From contig JAIRXI010000277.1 of assembly GCA_031268395.1 (NCBI GenBank), positions 1-18,362 on the forward strand: a stretch of DNA of 18,362 bases, written 5' to 3'. Source of the stretch: Tannerella sp. (GTDB lineage Bacteria; Bacteroidota; Bacteroidia; Bacteroidales; Tannerellaceae). The stretch's first letter is position 1; every line of letters begins with the position of its first letter. This document shows, one piece after another, positions 1 to 8,900 of this stretch. The translations under genes were made by a program, and so were the position numbers. The notes under the pieces were generated by a model. The model worked only from the letters and a program-made list of their open reading frames with translations, was not told the DNA's origin and did no database searches.

Positions 1-374
1 CGAGCAGCACGGCTGTGGCAAGTGTCAATGCTTCCGGTCTGGTCACGGCCAAAACCGCAGGCTCGGCAACGATAACGGCGACGACGGCGGACGGCAGCAA
101 AACGGCTACCTGCGCCATCACCGTAACGGCGGCGACCGTCTCCGTCACGGGCGTGTCGCTGAACGCCGCCAGCCGGTCGCTGACCGTCGGGCAGACCTTC
201 CAGCTGACGGCAACGGTTGCGCCGTCCGGTGCGACGAATAAAACCGTCACCTGGTCGTCGAGCAGCACGGGCGTGGCAAGCGTCGATGCTTCCGGTCTGG
301 TCACGGCCAAAACCACAGGCACGGCAACGATAACGGTCACGACGGCGGACGGGAACTGGAAGGCGACCTGTACG
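1..374 (+). repeat. Direct DNA repeat of the Big2 domain, 258-bp period
   Basis: Bases 1-116 recur nearly unchanged at 259-374. Both copies begin CGAGCAGCACGG and share the run GCTTCCGGTCTGGTCACGGC. The offset of 258 bp equals 86 codons, one Big2 domain. The similarity is at DNA level, so the domains were duplicated or homogenised recently. More copies probably lie upstream of the window. Confidence 0.85.
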
Positions 375-2198
375 GTAACCGTCCGTTCCAGTTCCAGCTC
401 CGATTTTGAGGTGATCAGCGGCGTGCTGACAGGATACTACGGCTCCGGCGGGAAGGTAGTGATTCCCGATAATTTGGGGATTGTGAAAATCGGTCACAAC
501 GTTTTCAATAATAACCAAACCATCACCTCGGCAGTGATCCCTGAAGGCGTAACAGGCATTGAATCTTATGCTTTTAGTTTATGTCGCAGTCTGACGGCCG
601 TCACGATTCCCAATGGAGTTACGAGTATTGACAATTATGCTTTCAGTTATAGCAGCAGTTTAACCGCCGTCACGATCCCCAACAGTGTCAGGCATATTGG
701 AGATGGCGTTTTCTCGGGATGCAGCAGTTTAACAGGCAGTATCACGATCCCGGAGGGTGTTACGAGTATCGGACCAAGTACTTTCGATGGGTGTAGCCGT
801 TTAACCTCTGTCACGATCCCTAACAGTATTACGAGTATTGGAAACAATGCTTTCGCCATGTGTAGCCGTTTAACCGGCAGTATCAATATTCCTAAGAGCG
901 TTAAAAGTATTGGGGATTTTGCGTTCGTTTATTGTAGCAGTTTAACCGGGAGTCTCACGATTCCGGATGGCATTACGAGTATCGGAGAAGGTACTTTTGT
1001 GACATGTAGCGGTTTAACCGGTATCACGATCCCTAACAGTGTTACGAGTATTGGGAGACATGCTTTTGCTGGATGTAGCGGTTTAACCGCTATCACAATC
1101 CCTGACAGAGTTACAAGCATAAAAGATTATGCTTTTAGCGGATGTAACATGACCTCTGTCACAATCCCTGCGAGTGTTACGAATTTCGGGCCCGGAGTTT
1201 TCTATGAGTGTAGCCGTTTAACCAGTGTCATTATCTCTAATGGAGTTAAGGATTTTGGACATGCTACCTTCCGTGGATGCAGCAATTTAACCGCTGTCAC
1301 GATTCCTAACAGCGTTACGAGTATTGGAGGTGAAGTCTTCCGTGAATGTAGCAGTTTAACCGCTATCACGATCCCCGGTAGTGTCAAGAGTATTGGAGAT
1401 GCTGCTTTCCTCGGATGTAGCAGTTTAACCGGTATTACTATTCCGGGCAGTGTTACGAGTATAGGAAACGGCGCTTTCTATGACTGTCACAAGTTAACCG
1501 CTGTCACGATCCCTAACAGTGTTACGAGTATAGACGGTTATGCTTTCTCTGGATGCAGCAGTTTAAGCAGTATCACTATACCTGATAAGATAACGAGTAT
1601 AAAATATTATGCTTTCTCCGGATGCAGCAGTTTAACCGCTGTCACCATTCCTAACAGTGTTACGGGTATAGAACAATATGCTTTCCATGGATGCAGCAGT
1701 TTAACCGCTGTCACGATCCCTAACAGTGTTACGAGTATGGGATGGGATGCTTTCTCCGGATGCGGCAGTTTGGCTACTGTAACCGTCAAATGGGGTACGC
1801 CATTAAATATAGACTACCGGGTATTTGACAAGGATGTAAGTTCAATCACCTTGCACGTGCCCTCCGGCACAAAAGCGCTTTATGAAGCGGATCTCGTCTG
1901 GAAAAGATTCGGGATGATTGTGGACGACGTTTCGCTGACGGCCGGGGAAGAAAGCGGGAACATCACCGGCCTGGAAGCAGCGGCAGGTTCCGGGATCCGG
2001 GCGTATGTGTCCGGCCACCGCCTGCATGTAAGCAGTCCGTCGGCCGAGCAGATCACCGTCTATTCGCCGGGCGGCATGCGACTGTACAGCGCGCGGAAAG
2101 CGGCGGGCGAGGCGACGTTCGACGTCGGTCGCCTGCCCGGCGGCGTGCTGATTGTCAAAGGGGATAGCGGCTGGACAGAGAAAGTTGCTGTTCGATGA
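1..2198 (+). CDS. Big2 / BspA-like leucine-rich repeat surface protein with type IX-style C-terminal tail (5' partial)
   Basis: The reading frame is open at the left edge, so the N-terminus and any signal peptide are missing; the GTG at 15 is internal to a Big2 domain and is not a real start. Numbering from that codon, there is a partial Big2 Ig-like domain (to about residue 40), a full Big2 domain (about 42-123), then 19 LRR_5 (BspA-type) units of about 23 residues with consensus VTIPNSVTSIGxxAFSGCSSLTA (about 148-590), a degenerate twentieth unit, and the usual LRR cap (LHVPSGTKALYEADLVWK). The last 65 or so residues (ITVYSPGGMRLYS ... GVLIVKGDSGWTEKVAVR) resemble the short C-terminal sorting domain of type IX-secreted proteins. 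Family knowledge suggests an exported, surface-attached adhesin or scaffold; the ligand is unknown. The LRR segment uses TTA leucine codons, unlike its flanks. Confidence 0.88.
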   Translation, partial: SSTAVASVNASGLVTAKTAGSATITATTADGSKTATCAITVTAATVSVTGVSLNAASRSLTVGQTFQLTATVAPSGATNKTVTWSSSSTGVASVDASGLVTAKTTGTATITVTTADGNWKATCTVTVRSSSSSDFEVISGVLTGYYGSGGKVVIPDNLGIVKIGHNVFNNNQTITSAVIPEGVTGIESYAFSLCRSLTAVTIPNGVTSIDNYAFSYSSSLTAVTIPNSVRHIGDGVFSGCSSLTGSITIPEGVTSIGPSTFDGCSRLTSVTIPNSITSIGNNAFAMCSRLTGSINIPKSVKSIGDFAFVYCSSLTGSLTIPDGITSIGEGTFVTCSGLTGITIPNSVTSIGRHAFAGCSGLTAITIPDRVTSIKDYAFSGCNMTSVTIPASVTNFGPGVFYECSRLTSVIISNGVKDFGHATFRGCSNLTAVTIPNSVTSIGGEVFRECSSLTAITIPGSVKSIGDAAFLGCSSLTGITIPGSVTSIGNGAFYDCHKLTAVTIPNSVTSIDGYAFSGCSSLSSITIPDKITSIKYYAFSGCSSLTAVTIPNSVTGIEQYAFHGCSSLTAVTIPNSVTSMGWDAFSGCGSLATVTVKWGTPLNIDYRVFDKDVSSITLHVPSGTKALYEADLVWKRFGMIVDDVSLTAGEESGNITGLEAAAGSGIRAYVSGHRLHVSSPSAEQITVYSPGGMRLYSARKAAGEATFDVGRLPGGVLIVKGDSGWTEKVAVR
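456..1785 (+). repeat. Array of about 19 LRR_5 units, mostly 69 bp
   Basis: The LRR part of the surface protein is also a DNA tandem repeat. Most units are 69 bp (23 codons), with a few of 66 or 72 bp. The recurring DNA words are ATCCCTAACAGTGTTACGAG and GCAGTTTAACCGCTGTCACG. The units near the 3' end (1500-1760) are the most alike. Such arrays can change copy number by slippage or recombination while staying in frame. Confidence 0.85.
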
Positions 2199-2225
2199 AG
2201 AACGGTTACCGGTTACGGATGATTC

Positions 2226-2257
2226 GGGGGGCGGGCTGCAACGGCGGTTCGCCCCCC
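2226..2257. terminator. GC-rich hairpin between convergent genes, possible bidirectional terminator
   Basis: GGGGGGCG at 2226-2233 pairs perfectly with CGCCCCCC at 2250-2257 around a 16-nt loop. It lies 28 bp after the stop of the surface-protein gene and about 40 bp beyond the end of the convergent coiled-coil gene. No T-run follows on either strand, so intrinsic termination is uncertain. Confidence 0.45.
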
Positions 2258-2298
2258 GTTGGCTGTCGGGGATGGCGGACGGGCCGCATCGGAAAGGG

Positions 2299-2793
2299 TC
2301 AAAAGAATCCTGTGCCGTTCTGCCGGGAGGCGAGTTTTTTCCGGAGCTGTAGCAGTTCGCTGTTTTGTAATTCCTTTTCTTTTCTCACCTTCTCCAGCTG
2401 CAACGTCAAACTGACAATCCGCACGTTCAGCTGCGTAAGCTGTTCCCGGTATTGCTGTTCGTTATGTTTGATCTGATCGGCATGTTCCTGCCGGACGGCC
2501 TGCAAAGCCGCTTCGCATTGACTTAATTGTTTGGCATGTTCCTGCCGGACGGTCTGTAAAGCCGTTTCGCACTGACTTAATTTTTTGGCATGTTCCCTGT
2601 GTGCCATTAGCAGCGTCTTTTCGTAATGATTCAGTTTGTTGGCATGATCCTGGCGGAGAGCCTTTATCATTTGCTCATATCTCTTCGCCAGATTGACATT
2701 TACGTGCTGTAACTGTTCCATTTTTCCGGTCAGGGTTTCGATCCTGCCGCGAAGTTCCGACTTGGTTGTGCCAAAGAGGCGTTTGATGTTCAT
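2299..2793 (-). CDS. Small coiled-coil protein with four 18-residue repeats
   Basis: This encodes 164 residues with no recognised enzyme domain, signal peptide or membrane segment. Residues about 10-155 are almost entirely charged or amphipathic helix. Residues 50-118 hold four 18-residue repeats, each beginning with His (HANKLNHYEK..., HAKKLSQCET..., HAKQLSQCEA..., HADQIKHNEQ...); the second and third are nearly identical. The core residues follow a 4-3-4-3-4 spacing, i.e. a heptad plus a hendecad. The ATG at 2793 lies about 20 bp downstream of a TAnnTTTG element, which supports this start. The gene converges on the surface-protein gene and has its own promoter. I do not recognise a family and infer only a structural or scaffolding role. 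Confidence 0.72.
   Translation of the reverse strand: MNIKRLFGTTKSELRGRIETLTGKMEQLQHVNVNLAKRYEQMIKALRQDHANKLNHYEKTLLMAHREHAKKLSQCETALQTVRQEHAKQLSQCEAALQAVRQEHADQIKHNEQQYREQLTQLNVRIVSLTLQLEKVRKEKELQNSELLQLRKKLASRQNGTGFF
2479..2694 (-). repeat. Four tandem 54-bp units inside the coiled-coil gene
   Basis: On the + strand the word GGCATG recurs at 2479, 2533, 2587 and 2641, giving an exact 54-bp (18-codon) period. The units at 2479-2532 and 2533-2586 differ at only a few bases, while the outer units have diverged, so the middle pair is the most recent duplication. Confidence 0.85.
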
Positions 2794-3051
2794 ACTGAAA
2801 ATTATTTTTGCCCGACAAATATAAGCGATTTTTCAATAGTCTGTTCCTGCCGCAAAACTAACATCACATGCTCAATACGCCTTTTCGCTTTCTCTGTCTG
2901 GCCCGGGAGTTCAGCAGACAGTTAGGAACTGCCTGAAAATAAATGATACATTAACAGTTGGCATCCGAATACATTCCGCCCCTGCGGGGACAGCGGTATT
3001 GCGTCGCGGGCCGTTTTTTGTCGGCAAGGTATCCTTATAATTACCGGTTAA
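2794..3051. other. 258-bp gene-free stretch between two minus-strand genes
   Basis: Apart from the promoter at 2816-2823 I see no gene. A short hairpin (CCCC-TGC-GGGG, about 2981-2991) lies downstream of the nucleotidyltransferase gene and could help end its transcript. No T-run follows it on the minus strand. There are no tRNA-like or repeat elements here. Confidence 0.4.
2816..2823 (-). promoter_or_regulatory. Bacteroidota -7 promoter element for the coiled-coil gene
   Basis: Read on the minus strand this is TATATTTG, a full match to TAnnTTTG, ending 22 bp before the ATG at 2793. The predicted leader is only about 15 nt. I see no convincing -33 TTG at normal spacing. Confidence 0.55.
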
Positions 3052-4494
3052 TCACGGTTCTTTTTTCCGTTTCAGTCCCATTTTTTCCGCTTTTCCGTGC
3101 ATGAACTCCACGGCTGCGGCATAGTCGTTCGGAATCACGCCGTCGAGAATGGCATTCTTGATGGCATCCTTGATGAGGCCGACGGGCCGCGAAGGAGACA
3201 AACCGAACGTGTCCATGATCTCTTCGCCCGATACCGGCGGCTGGAAATTGCGTATGCGGTCTTTCTCTTCGATCTGCACCAGTTTTTCGCGTACCAGCCG
3301 GAAGTTGTTCAGGTAACGGCGCACCTTTTCGGGATTTTTGCTTGTAATATCGGCATCGCAAAGCATCATCAGGTCGTCGATGTCGTCGCCGGCATCGAAC
3401 AGCAGCCGGCGTACGGCCGAGTCGGTCACTTCTTCATCGACCAGCGCGATCGGACGCATGTGCAGGCTCACCATCTTCTGCACGTAACGCATTTTTTCAT
3501 TGGCCGGCAGTTTCATTCGCCGGAAAATCCCCGGAATCATTTTGCTGCCGACGAAATTGTGGTTATAAAACGTCCATCCCTGCCGGTTGTCGAACCGCTT
3601 GGTGACGGGCTTGGCGATGTCGTGGAAGAGCGCGCTCCAGCGCAGCCACAGGTTGTCGGACAGTTTACTCAGCCGGTCGAGCACCATCAGCGTATGCGCG
3701 AAATTATCCTTGTGTCCGATGCCTTCCCTCGTCTCCACGCCTTTCAGGGCGCAGAGTTCCGGGAAGATAAGTTCCAGCAGTCCGCAGGCTTCCAGCAGTT
3801 CAAAGCCGACGGAAGGCCTGGGCGAAAGGATGATTTTATTCAGTTCGTCCGCGATGCGTTCTCCGGAGACGATGTCGATGCGTTGCCTGTTGCGCAGAAT
3901 GGCATCGAAGGTATCGGGGTCGATGAAGAATCCCAGCTGCGAGGCAAACCGCACGGCCCGCATCATCCGGAGCGGGTCGTCGCTGAAGGTCACGTCCGGA
4001 TCCGTCGGCGTCACGATGCGCAGTGCTTCCAGGTCGTCCAGCCCGCCGAAGGGGTCGACCAGTTCGCCGAAACGCGCCCTGTTCAGGCACAGCGCCAGCG
4101 CATTGACGGTAAAATCGCGGCGGAGCTGATCGTCTTCCAGCGTACCGTCTTCCACGACGGGCTTCCGGCTGCTCCGGGAATAGGATTCTTTCCGCGCCCC
4201 CACAAACTCCAGTTCCATGTCGCCGGCTTTTACCTGCGCCGTGCCGAAGTTTTTGAAAACAGTCAGTCCGGCGCCCCTGCCCAGTTTCCGGGCGACAGCC
4301 TTTGCCAGTTCGATCCCGCTGCCGACCGTCACGATATCGACGTCTTTCGACGGCCGGCGCAAAAACAAATCCCGTACAAACCCGCCGATCACATACGTCT
4401 CCTGCCCGCCCAGTTCCTCAACGGCCTCGGCAACCGTCCGAAACGCCGGAGCCGACAGATATTCGGCCATCTCTTCCCTGCTATAATAATACAT
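3052..4494 (-). CDS. cca: CCA tRNA nucleotidyltransferase / poly(A) polymerase family protein with HD domain
   Basis: This 480-residue protein belongs to the class II nucleotidyltransferase family that adds CCA to tRNA 3' ends or A-tails to RNA. Visible motifs: GGFVRD (37-42), the metal-binding DVD (51-53), RRDFTVNAL (125-133), DPFGG (147-151), the RNA-binding head around RMMRAVRFASQLGF (176-189), and an HD domain with NFAHT (264-268), FHD (290-292) and a later His around 345. The HD arrangement is usual for CCA-adding enzymes of Bacteroidota, so CCA addition is the favoured role; sequence alone cannot exclude poly(A) polymerase. The ATG at 4494 lies 25 bp after a TACTTTTG promoter element, with an AGGA-like site before it. 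It is divergent from the efflux operon. The reverse frame aligned to its codons is open throughout, reflecting codon bias. Confidence 0.9.
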   Translation of the reverse strand: MYYYSREEMAEYLSAPAFRTVAEAVEELGGQETYVIGGFVRDLFLRRPSKDVDIVTVGSGIELAKAVARKLGRGAGLTVFKNFGTAQVKAGDMELEFVGARKESYSRSSRKPVVEDGTLEDDQLRRDFTVNALALCLNRARFGELVDPFGGLDDLEALRIVTPTDPDVTFSDDPLRMMRAVRFASQLGFFIDPDTFDAILRNRQRIDIVSGERIADELNKIILSPRPSVGFELLEACGLLELIFPELCALKGVETREGIGHKDNFAHTLMVLDRLSKLSDNLWLRWSALFHDIAKPVTKRFDNRQGWTFYNHNFVGSKMIPGIFRRMKLPANEKMRYVQKMVSLHMRPIALVDEEVTDSAVRRLLFDAGDDIDDLMMLCDADITSKNPEKVRRYLNNFRLVREKLVQIEEKDRIRNFQPPVSGEEIMDTFGLSPSRPVGLIKDAIKNAILDGVIPNDYAAAVEFMHGKAEKMGLKRKKEP

Positions 4495-4519
4495 TCCTGT
4501 TCTTCCGTTTTCAACGGCA

Positions 4520-4527
4520 CAAAAGTA
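4520..4527 (-). promoter_or_regulatory. -7 promoter element for the tRNA nucleotidyltransferase gene
   Basis: Minus-strand TACTTTTG matches TAnnTTTG and ends 25 bp before the ATG at 4494. It lies just outside the heptamer inverted repeat at 4558-4757. Confidence 0.55.
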
Positions 4528-4557
4528 GGCATAATTATCGAATCGCCCTTAACGGAG

Positions 4558-4757
4558 AACGATGATCCATGAACGATGAACGATGAATGATGAACGATGA
4601 ACGGGAGCCCCTGACGGGACATGGCTTACATGCTTCCCGTTCTGAGAGACGGAAGGTGAAAGAACATGACATGGTTATTTTTAGACAGCACCTGTGAACG
4701 GATTCATCATTCATCGTTCATCGTTCATCGTTCATCGTTCATGGATCGGATCATCGT
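4558..4757. repeat. Inverted pair of heptamer (ATGAACG) tandem arrays, about 200 bp, MITE-like
   Basis: Five head-to-tail heptamers (ATGAACG x2, ATGAATG, ATGAACG x2) occupy 4569-4603. The reverse complement array (CATTCAT then CGTTCAT x4) occupies 4708-4742. Outside both arrays is AACGATGATCC, at 4558-4568 on the left and inverted near 4747-4757 on the right, where GATCC is partly repeated. The 104 bp between the arms contains no gene. The whole fits between the divergent promoters of the tRNA enzyme and the efflux operon. It could be a non-autonomous mobile element, a cruciform/hairpin or an RNA structure; I see no clear target-site duplication. A related hairpin follows rny. The rest of the 4495-4832 gap holds only the two promoters. 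Confidence 0.75.
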
Positions 4758-4804
4758 TGATAGAAATAATGCCGTTCCACAGCCGATTTGTAATGACTAA
4801 TACG

Positions 4805-4812
4805 TATATTTG
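4805..4812 (+). promoter_or_regulatory. -7 promoter element for the RND efflux operon
   Basis: TATATTTG matches TAnnTTTG and ends 20 bp before the ATG at 4833. An AGGAG site follows at about 4823. The nearest TTTG upstream (4787-4790) is 14 bp away, too close for a typical -33 element. Confidence 0.6.
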
Positions 4813-4832
4813 CCACAAAAAAAAGGAGCAGC

Positions 4833-5897
4833 ATGAAAAAATACAGTTATTTATTAGGTTTCCTGATACTGGCGGCAGTGGGAGCCTGTTCGGGCGAAAA
4901 GAGAGATTCGGCGGCGGAGGAAACAGTGGAAACGGTTCTGCCGGACAAGATTAATGAAGTGACGGTCATGAAACTGGAACTTACCGATTTTCAGCACGAG
5001 CTGATCAGTAACGGCACGCTGTCGGCGCGGCGACATGCGGACTTGCGTTTCGAGTCGCCCGAACCGGTGGCCGCCATTCATGTGAAAAACGGCGACCGGG
5101 TCCGGGAAGGACAGCCGCTGGCCGAACTGGCTACCTTCCGCCTGGCCAACCGCACGGCGCAGGCGAAGGATGCGCTTGAACGGGCGAAACTGGACTTGCA
5201 GGACGTCCTGATCGGACAGGGATTCGCGCTGGAAGATTCGTCCGGCGTCCCGCCCGCAACGATGCAGCTGGTACGTACCCGGAGCGGTTATAACCAGGCG
5301 CTGGCGCAGTATGACGCCGCCCTGTACGAAGAACAGCACGCCGTCCTCAAGGCGCCGTTCGACGGCATGGTGGCCAACCTCTTTTCCAAACCTTTCAACA
5401 TGGCTTCTACCGCCGAAGCCTTCTGTACGCTCATCGACCCGCGCAGTCTGGAGGCCTCGTTCACCGTGCTCGAAAATGAACTGCCGATGATCAGGGAAGG
5501 CGACAGGGTCCTTGTGACGCCCTTTGCCCTGCCTGGCGAAACGACGGAAGGACGCATCTCCGAAATCAATCCGCTTGTGGACGAAAACGGCATGGTAAGG
5601 GTCAAGGCGTCCGTTGCCCACGCAGGGAAGCTGTTTGAAGGCATGAAGGTGCGCGTCAGCATCCTGCGCTCGCTGCCCCGCCAGTATGTCATCCCCAAGG
5701 AAGCGGTCGTGCTCCGTTCCGGCAAACAGGTGGTTTTCACGCTCGAGGGAGACAGGGCCCTGTGGGTCTATGTACAGACGGGTCTGGAGAATGCGTCCAG
5801 CTACACCGTTGTCGACGGACTGAAGGAAGGCGACACCGTCATCACCGGCGGCAACGTCAACCTCGCCCACGAAAGCCCCGTAACCGTTGTCCGGTGA
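4833..5897 (+). CDS. RND efflux periplasmic adaptor (membrane fusion) lipoprotein
   Basis: This 354-residue protein is the adaptor that joins an inner-membrane RND pump to an outer-membrane channel. The N-terminus has a lipoprotein signal (MKKYSYLLGFLILAAVGAC, lipobox Cys19), so it should be lipid-anchored facing the periplasm. A split lipoyl/barrel-sandwich domain spans about 68-100 (HVKNGDRVREGQPLAEL) and 168-200 (VLKAPFDGMVANLFS), separated by a helical hairpin (about 105-165). A beta-barrel follows (about 205-280), then the membrane-proximal domain (about 285-354; YVIPKEAVV, LKEGDTVITGGNVNL). The start is supported by AAGGAG 6 bp upstream and a -7 element. The pump gene follows 53 bp downstream. 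Family assignment is firm; the exported substrate cannot be told from sequence. Confidence 0.92.
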   Translation: MKKYSYLLGFLILAAVGACSGEKRDSAAEETVETVLPDKINEVTVMKLELTDFQHELISNGTLSARRHADLRFESPEPVAAIHVKNGDRVREGQPLAELATFRLANRTAQAKDALERAKLDLQDVLIGQGFALEDSSGVPPATMQLVRTRSGYNQALAQYDAALYEEQHAVLKAPFDGMVANLFSKPFNMASTAEAFCTLIDPRSLEASFTVLENELPMIREGDRVLVTPFALPGETTEGRISEINPLVDENGMVRVKASVAHAGKLFEGMKVRVSILRSLPRQYVIPKEAVVLRSGKQVVFTLEGDRALWVYVQTGLENASSYTVVDGLKEGDTVITGGNVNLAHESPVTVVR

Positions 5898-5950
5898 TTC
5901 AGCCGTTCAGAGATCATGACGAAGGCAAACTGTTTTGAAAGGAAGGACGT

Positions 5951-8900
5951 ATGGTAAGATTTCTTTTGCAACGCCCGATTGCCGTGCTGATGGCATTCAC
6001 GGCCTGTTTTATTCTCGGATGGGTGACTTATTTCACGCTGCCGGTATCGCTGCTGCCCGACATCGCCATTCCGGAAATCACGGTACAGGTGAGCGGACAG
6101 AACACTTCCGCACGCGAACTTGAGAACACCGTCGTCAAACCCGTCCGGCTACAGCTCATGCAGGTCGGCCACCTGCGCGAAATCCGGACCGAGACGCGCG
6201 ACGGCGCCGCCATGGTCCGCCTGCATTTCGACTTCGGCGTCAATACCGACCTCGCCTTTATTGAGGTCAACGAAAAAATCGACGCCGCCATGAATTACCT
6301 GCCGCGCGACGCCGAACGGCCGCGCGTCGTCAAGGCCAGCGCAACCGACATACCCGTCTTCTGCCTCAACCTCACCCTCAGGCGGGACGCAGAGCGGGAC
6401 GGCACAGACGGCGCAGCAGCCTCCTCCTCCACCACCGACGGGAACGAATTTCTCGACCTTTGCGAGTTTGCCGAAACGGTCATCAGGCGGCGCATCGAAC
6501 AGCTGCCCGAAGTGGCCATGGTCGACGTGACCGGCGTGATCAACCGGCAAGTGCAGATCATGCCCGACATGAAACTCCTGGAAATGGCCGGCATCTCGCT
6601 CGACGAACTCGAACAGGCGCTTGCCGCCAACAACATCGAACCGGGCAGCATGACCGTGCGCGACGGCTATTACGAATACAGCATCAAATTCTCTGCCCTC
6701 CTGCGCACGCCCGAAGACGTGGAAAACATCTTCCTCCGCAAGCAGGAACGGCTCTTCCGGCTGAAAGACCTCGCGGCCGTCTCCGTCGTGCCGGTGCGCG
6801 AAACCGGCATCTCGCTGGCCGGCGGCAAACGTGCCGTCACGCTGGCCGTCATCAAGCAGGCCGACGAAAGCATGGACGCCATGAAAGCCGCCCTGCACGA
6901 AGTCACCGACTATTTTGCCTCCGTCTACCCGGATATTGAATTTAGCATCTCGCGCAACCAGACCGAGCTGCTTGACTATACCATCTCGAATCTCAAGCAG
7001 AACCTTTCGCTGGGCTTCCTCTTTATCTGCATCGTGGCCATCCTTTTCCTGGGCGACGTCAAAAGCCCCGCCGTCATCGGCCTGAGCATGGTCGTCAGCA
7101 TCGTGGCGAGTTTTCTTTTCTTCTACCTGTTCCGCATGTCGCTCAACATCATCTCCCTCTCCGGGCTGATCCTGGCGCTCGGAATGATGATCGACAGCGC
7201 CATTATCGTCACCGAAAATATTGCCCAGTACCGCGCACGCGGCTGCTCGCTCGAGGAGGCCTGCTCGCTGGGGACGACGGAAGTCATCACCCCCATGCTC
7301 AGTTCCACCCTGACCACCATCGCCGTTTTCCTGCCCCTCGTCTTCATGAGCGGCATCGCCGGCGCCATCTTCTACGACCAGGCCTTTGCCGTCACCGTCG
7401 GGCTGATGGTTTCCTATTTCACCGGCATCATGCTGCTGCCCGTTCTCTACAAACTCGTCTTCGGACTGGTCGAACGCTACCCGCGGCTGGATATCCGGGT
7501 CAACAACCCGGTGAAGGCGCATACGCTGGACAGGTTCTACGACAGGGGAGTCCGTTTCGTCTTCCGCCACAGGACGGCAACCATGCTTTGTCTCCTGGGC
7601 TCGTTCCCGCTCTGCGTCTGGCTGTTCTACCAGACGCCCAGGAGCCGGATGCCGGAGATTGACCAGAACGAACTTGTCGCCCTGGTCGAATGGAACGAAA
7701 ACATCCACGTGGACGAAAACCGCAGGCGAGTGGACCGCCTCTGCCGGGAGACCGCTTCCGCGGCGGACGAACATACCGCCTACGTCGGGCAGCAGCAGTT
7801 CCTGCTCAACCGCGACCGCGAACTGTCCGTCTCCGAAGCCGAACTCTATTTCAGGACGCCTCGCCCGGAAGACGTCGAGCAACTCCGGCAGCGCATCGCC
7901 GCATGGTTCGGTACGCACTATCCGGCGGCTGTCTTTTCCTTCTCTCCGCCCGAGACCGTGTTTGAAAAGATTTTCAACACCGGCGAGGCCGATATCGTCG
8001 CCGAACTCTACGTGCGCAACCGGAACGAAACGCCCCTGCCGGCCACCGTCCACACCCTCGAAGCGACGCTCCGCGAACAGACCGGCCTTACCCCCACCGG
8101 CATTGCCTTCGACAACCAGCTCAACATCGTGATCGACCGCCAGAAACTGCTGCTCTACAACGTGGACTACAACGACGTGTACCGCATCCTGAAAACCGTC
8201 TTCAAGGATCATGGCATCGCTACGCTGCGTTCCTACCAGCAGTACCTGCCCGTCACACTGGCAGGCGACGTTGCGTCGGTGGACGAAATGATGCGCCACA
8301 CGCTTGTCCATACGCGCCCCGACGACCAGGGACATACGGAAACCGTGCCGCTCAGCTCCCTGATCCGCATCACGCCCGGCGAAGACCTGAAGACCATTAC
8401 CGCCGGTAAAAACGGCGAGTTCATCCCCTTCCATTTCCACGACGTGGCGGACGCGGTACGCCTGCAGGACGACATCCGCCGGACCGTCCGCCAAACGTCG
8501 CTCCGGGAGGCCGGACGCGAAATGTGGGATGTGGATTTCTCCGGCAGCTTCTTCTCGAACCGCCGGATGCTGAACGAACTGGTCATCATCCTGTTTGTCT
8601 CCATTCTGCTGATGTACTTCATTCTGGCGGCACAGTTCGAGAGTTTCCTGCAGCCGCTTATCGTGCTGCTGGAGATACCTGTCGACACGGCCGCCGCGCT
8701 GCTCGTCCTCTGGGCCTGCGGCCATTCGCTGAACCTGATGTCGGCTATCGGCATCGTCGTCACCTGCGGCATCATCATCAATGACTCCATCCTCAAACTT
8801 GATGCCATCAACGAACTGCGCAAAACGGGCGTCCCGCTCCTGGAGGCCATTCACGAAGCCGGTCACCGCCGTCTGCGTCCCATCATCATGACCTCGCTCA

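Noticed and set aside
647..1789. Repeated minus-strand short frames opposite the LRR array
   Set aside because: They are translations of the 69-bp LRR repeat in another frame, with no start signals or domain likeness.
3097..4572. 491-codon open frame on the plus strand opposite the tRNA nucleotidyltransferase
   Set aside because: The same codon-aligned shadow effect; the minus-strand gene has all family motifs.
4607..4620. Shared word AGCCCCTGACGGGA with position about 12650
   Set aside because: The second copy is ordinary adk coding sequence (the VPVRGCG region); a single 14-base match fits chance similarity.
4389..4954. Short frames (4389-4622 minus, 4694-4954 plus) with repeated FIVHRSS-like peptides
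   Set aside because: They are translations of the heptamer repeats, which stay open in several frames because seven is not a multiple of three and the unit has few stops. No independent coding evidence.
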